DNA of 54,268 bases. It comes from Chloroflexota bacterium (lineage in GTDB: Bacteria > Chloroflexota > Anaerolineae > Anaerolineales > Anaerolineaceae). The position numbers and the translations under genes are program-made. This document shows positions 52,206-54,268 of the stretch, one piece after another. Within the stretch, counting starts at the first letter, position 1. Every line of letters begins with the position of its first letter. The stretch lies in the NCBI GenBank assembly GCA_012798065.1, contig JAAZNW010000002.1, positions 1-54,268 on the forward strand, in the 5' to 3' direction. The notes beneath the pieces are model-generated. The model was given only the letters and a program-made list of their open reading frames with translations, ran no database searches and had not been told where the DNA came from.

Positions 52206-52919
52206 ATGCCACAGGATAAGACCCTTCTTCCTTCTCTCTCCAAACCGCTTGCCAGGCTCGCGCCCGCCCTGCCAGTGGTGCTGGGATACCTGCCCATCGG
52301 TTTCGCCTTCGGCGTGCTGGCCGCCGCGGCCGGCATGGGGGCTTTCAACAGCCTGTTGATGTCTCTCCTCGTTTTCGCTGGCTCGGCGCAGCTGGTGGCG
52401 GTTGAACTGGTGGCGCAGGGGCTCACGCCCTGGTCGATTGTTGCCACCACCTTCATTATCAACCTGCGTCACCTGTTGATGTCGGCGTCGCTCTCCCCGT
52501 ACATGCAGGAGTGGCGCCCGGCGCAGGTGGCTGGCTTTACTTTTGAACTCACCGATGAGACCTTCGGCGTGCACAGTCTGCGCTTTGAACGCGGAGAAAC
52601 CCGCGCGAAACTGGCGCTGCTCATCAACCTGGTTTGCCACCTGGCTTGGGTAGCCGGTACGCTGTTGGGGATGCTGGCTGGCGGGCTCATCCGCGATGTG
52701 CGCCCGCTGGGGCTGGATTACGCCCTGCCGGCCATGTTCATCGCCTTATTGGTGATGCAGATACGCGGCAGGGTCTACCTGGTGGTGGCGCTGATGGCGG
52801 CGGGGCTTTCATTGTTAGTGTGGAGCGCCGGGTTCACGCAGTGGAATGTGATCATCGCGGCGGTGCTGGCCGCCGCCGCCGGAGCAGGAGCAGAACGATG
52901 GCAGAAACAGACCTCCTGA
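52206..52919 (+). CDS. azlC: Branched-chain amino acid exporter, large subunit AzlC
   Basis: A 237-residue AzlC with about six to seven membrane helices. The motif PVVLGYLPIGFAFGVLAAAAG (about residue 22), FAGSAQLVAVEL (about 56) and NLRHLLMSASLSPYMQ (about 90) are diagnostic. With AzlD it exports branched-chain amino acids or analogues. The start is at the ATG at 52206; earlier residues in this frame are noise. A TATAAT-like element (GGTATAATCC near 52176) lies upstream. azlD overlaps its 3' end. Confidence 0.94.
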   Translation: MPQDKTLLPSLSKPLARLAPALPVVLGYLPIGFAFGVLAAAAGMGAFNSLLMSLLVFAGSAQLVAVELVAQGLTPWSIVATTFIINLRHLLMSASLSPYMQEWRPAQVAGFTFELTDETFGVHSLRFERGETRAKLALLINLVCHLAWVAGTLLGMLAGGLIRDVRPLGLDYALPAMFIALLVMQIRGRVYLVVALMAAGLSLLVWSAGFTQWNVIIAAVLAAAAGAGAERWQKQTS

Positions 52920-53224
52920 TCACCGTTCTGGGCATGGCGCTGGTCACTTATCTGCCGCGCCTGCTGCCCGCCTGGCTGCTGCGCGGGCGCGCGCTGCCGC
53001 CTTTCATCACTGCCTGGCTGCGTTACATTCCAGCCGCGGTGCTGGCGGCGCTGCTGCTGCCTTCTCTGTTGGTGGAGGGCGGGCGCCTGAACCTGACCTG
53101 GGATAACCTGTACCTGTGGGCGGCGCTGCCCGCTGCCCTGGCAGCGTGGAAATGGAAGAGCCTGTTCGGCACAGTTCTGGTGGGCATGGCGCTGGTGGCG
53201 CTGGCGCGCCTGCTGGGATGGTGA
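52898..53224 (+). CDS. azlD: Branched-chain amino acid exporter, small subunit AzlD
   Basis: A 108-residue AzlD-domain protein with three to four hydrophobic helices, starting at the ATG at 52898 and overlapping azlC by 22 nt. The segment ALVTYLPRLLPAWLLRGR (about residues 13-31) and WLRYIPAAVLAALLLPSL are typical. GGAGCAGGAG lies upstream. It partners with AzlC. Confidence 0.92.
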   Translation: MAETDLLITVLGMALVTYLPRLLPAWLLRGRALPPFITAWLRYIPAAVLAALLLPSLLVEGGRLNLTWDNLYLWAALPAALAAWKWKSLFGTVLVGMALVALARLLGW

Positions 53225-53237
53225 GGGAAAACTTCGC

Positions 53238-53265
53238 TTGACAGGTTTGGGGCATGAATTATAAT
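53238..53265 (+). promoter_or_regulatory. Consensus sigma-70 promoter of tRNA-Asn
   Basis: Perfect TTGACA (53238-53243) and TATAAT (53260-53265) with a 16-nt spacer, 11 nt before the tRNA. Confidence 0.88.
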
Positions 53266-53276
53266 AATGGTCGCCT

Positions 53277-53349
53277 TCCTCGTTAGCTCAATCGGCAGAG
53301 CGGGCGGCTGTTAACCGCTAGGTTCGAGGTTCGAGTCCTCGACGAGGAG
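53277..53349 (+). tRNA. tRNA-Asn (anticodon GTT)
   Basis: Acceptor TCCTCGT (53277-53283) pairs with ACGAGGA (53342-53348). Anticodon loop CTGTTAA gives anticodon GTT, and the T loop is TTCGAGT. Discriminator G is followed by CCT, so CCA is not encoded. It has its own promoter and terminator. Confidence 0.96.
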
Positions 53350-53361
53350 CCTTAGCCTTAG

Positions 53362-53396
53362 AAAGACACCCAAAATCGCCCAGGGTGTCTTTTTTA
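53362..53396 (+). terminator. Rho-independent terminator after tRNA-Asn
   Basis: AAAGACACCC (53362-53371) pairs with GGGTGTCTTT (53383-53392) across an 11-nt loop, followed by TTTTATT. Confidence 0.88.
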
Positions 53397-53515
53397 TTAC
53401 AAGAAACCCATTGATACTATAATTTGTTAATAAGTAGAGATTGGAGATTGATATGAAAATTAACACAAGAATTTTTTCATACAGATTTGCTGAACAGTAC
53501 AAAGGTAGAAAATAA

Positions 53516-53701
53516 ATGAGTTTTCTCAAGAGACTACTAATAAATTTAGCCTTCTTAATTGGTCTCGGAATTTTGCTTTTAGTTTTTTTTCCAGACATGA
53601 TGAAACAGGTATATCAAATGCTAGGTGAGTTATTTGGTCCGTTAGTGATTCTTATGGTTATAGTTGCTGCGCTTCCAAGAAAACGGAGATCAAGAAATTA
53701 A
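53516..53701 (+). CDS. Small membrane protein of unknown function
   Basis: A 61-residue protein with two hydrophobic stretches (LLINLAFLIGLGILLLVFF and LFGPLVILMVIVAALP) and a basic C terminus (KRRSRN). The ATG has an AAAGGTAG site about 9 nt upstream. It lies in an AT-rich stretch after the tRNA-Asn terminator. I recognise no family. The start is uncertain. Confidence 0.5.
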   Translation: MSFLKRLLINLAFLIGLGILLLVFFPDMMKQVYQMLGELFGPLVILMVIVAALPRKRRSRN

Positions 53702-53781
53702 GAGAACATAGAGTCAGTTCTGTTTTTCTTCATATCGTCAAGTTATGAATCCACCCATTTATTATCTTTCTGTATTTTGCA

Positions 53782-53939
53782 CCCCCGTACTGTAATACGG
53801 GGGATTTCCGGTTTCCCGGTTTATCTTCTTCTATTACCCCGGGCGCCTCGACAGCCAAGAGAGTCGTCACCTCGCTCTTGACCGTCTCGTTATGCGCCTG
53901 GGGCTGGAGTATCGCGTGAAACCTGAAGGGTTTCACGCG
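53782..53939. other. Highly structured GC-rich island, unclassified
   Basis: In the 437-nt gap between the small membrane protein and the transposase, a GC-rich island carries three strong hairpins: CCCCCGTA (53782-53789) with TACGGGGG (53796-53803); CCCCGGGCGC (53837-53846) with GCGCCTGGGG (53894-53903), one G-T pair, enclosing CAAGAG/CTCTTG (53856-53861/53875-53880); and CGCGTGAAACC (53913-53923) with GGTTTCACGCG (53929-53939). A reading frame without start codon also runs through it, but no family is seen. The flanks are AT-rich. It could be a structured RNA or a degenerate mobile-element remnant. Confidence 0.4.
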
Positions 53940-54138
53940 GTGAATAATAATGTATATATTCAAGCAATGCTTGAAACTCAGAATAAGTAATTTGTATGAT
54001 TATAGAAAAAAAGTAATTTTGCTCATTACAACTAGTTGATGTGTTGATGTAACATATTTTCTGTAAATTGTTGAACCTTAACAAAAGCGGTGAGTCAGAA
54101 GTATCCTTAAGGTGACTAAACCATACCAGGAGAACAAA

Positions 54139-54268
54139 ATGACTCACCAAAATGATTATACCTTTGCAGACGAAATAGCAGAAAAAGGGCTTGAAGCAAT
54201 CCCGGAGCTGATGCGAGTGCTGATCAACAACGCCATGCAGGTAGAAAGGTCAAAATACCTGCAGGCTG
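54139..54268 (+). mobile_element. IS256-family transposase, N-terminal fragment (cut by window edge)
   Basis: The ATG at 54139, after CAGGAGAAC, opens a frame running to the window end: MTHQNDYTFADEIAEKGLEA, then IPELMRVLINNAMQVERSKYLQA. The last part resembles the N terminus of IS256-type Mutator transposases (ELxxxLINAxMQxERxxYLxA). The catalytic domain and right end are outside. The left terminal repeat was not identified; a GTTGATGT direct duplication lies near 54032-54047. Confidence 0.72.

Noticed and set aside
53730..53963. Minus-strand frame of 77 codons in the structured island
   Set aside because: It reads through the hairpins with no recognisable family or ribosome-binding site; the nucleotide structure explains the composition better than coding.
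53890..54150. Minus-strand frame of 86 codons overlapping the transposase start
   Set aside because: AT-rich, no ribosome-binding site, and it overlaps the transposase start codon region.
1..54268. CRISPR arrays, rRNA genes and prophage
   Set aside because: No regularly spaced direct repeats of CRISPR type, no rRNA segments and no phage structural genes were seen in the window.

Overview
The window is a chromosomal segment rich in housekeeping genes. The mix suggests a member of the Chloroflexota, probably class Anaerolineae: many short lipoproteins, a DUF2804 protein, split gatB and gatCA loci, a SpoVS homologue, a pair of deoxynucleoside kinases, and a GerMN-domain lipoprotein, with no outer-membrane (LPS or Bam) genes in view. 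This taxonomic placement is inference; no rRNA gene is present to settle it. Most of the DNA is GC-rich by eye. Exceptions are the glycosyltransferase pair at about 9.8-12.5 kb and the last kilobase, which are visibly AT-richer.

Layout. 1-8.4 kb: the 3' part of the SRP RNA, a methyltransferase, a UvrD/PcrA helicase, a lactate permease, an Mrp/ApbC Fe-S carrier on the opposite strand, a GerMN lipoprotein, an SGNH hydrolase and a PlsC acyltransferase. 8.4-12.5 kb: a DUF2804 protein, an unexplained structured intergenic stretch, a GT2 glycosyltransferase and a polytopic GT-C-like membrane protein. 12.6-22.8 kb: glutamate dehydrogenase, gatB, pantothenate kinase coaX, an aminotransferase with a nucleotidyltransferase operon, a YccF protein, gatC-gatA, a helix-hairpin-helix protein and an ITP/XTP phosphatase. 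22.8-29 kb: an esterase lipoprotein, tRNA-Pro, and a six-gene, same-strand envelope cluster (SGNH-like protein, lipoprotein, SUMF1-type lipoprotein, 38-residue membrane microprotein, MBOAT acyltransferase, SGNH-like partner). 29-40 kb: GT2, RNase HII, Ca-type P-ATPase, glgC, rhomboid protease, clpC, M42 peptidase and thioesterase. 40-49.7 kb: an Rrf2 regulator with a small partner, two tandem MFS transporters, hutI, an HD hydrolase, an IMPase, PepF, a deoxynucleoside kinase and a nucleotidyltransferase.

49.75-50.13 kb is the most striking non-coding stretch. It has five perfect DnaA boxes, further degenerate boxes, a trinucleotide run resembling DnaA-trios, and then AT-rich DNA: the architecture of a bacterial replication origin, although dnaA and dnaN are not in the window. 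It is followed by spoVS, a second deoxynucleoside kinase, a secreted protein preceded by four 11-bp direct repeats that look like a Pho box, azlCD, tRNA-Asn, an AT-rich tail with a structured GC-rich island, and the start of an IS256-type transposase cut by the window edge.

The two best candidates for follow-up are (i) the MBOAT / SGNH / microprotein cassette, whose 38-residue protein ends in a DltX-like aromatic motif and is easily missed by annotation, and (ii) the origin-like locus without dnaA, flanked by two deoxynucleoside kinases and spoVS. Several genes (gatC, a thioesterase, a GT2 and an MFS transporter) carry a TATAAT-like hexamer only 6-8 nt before the start codon, which suggests leaderless mRNAs.
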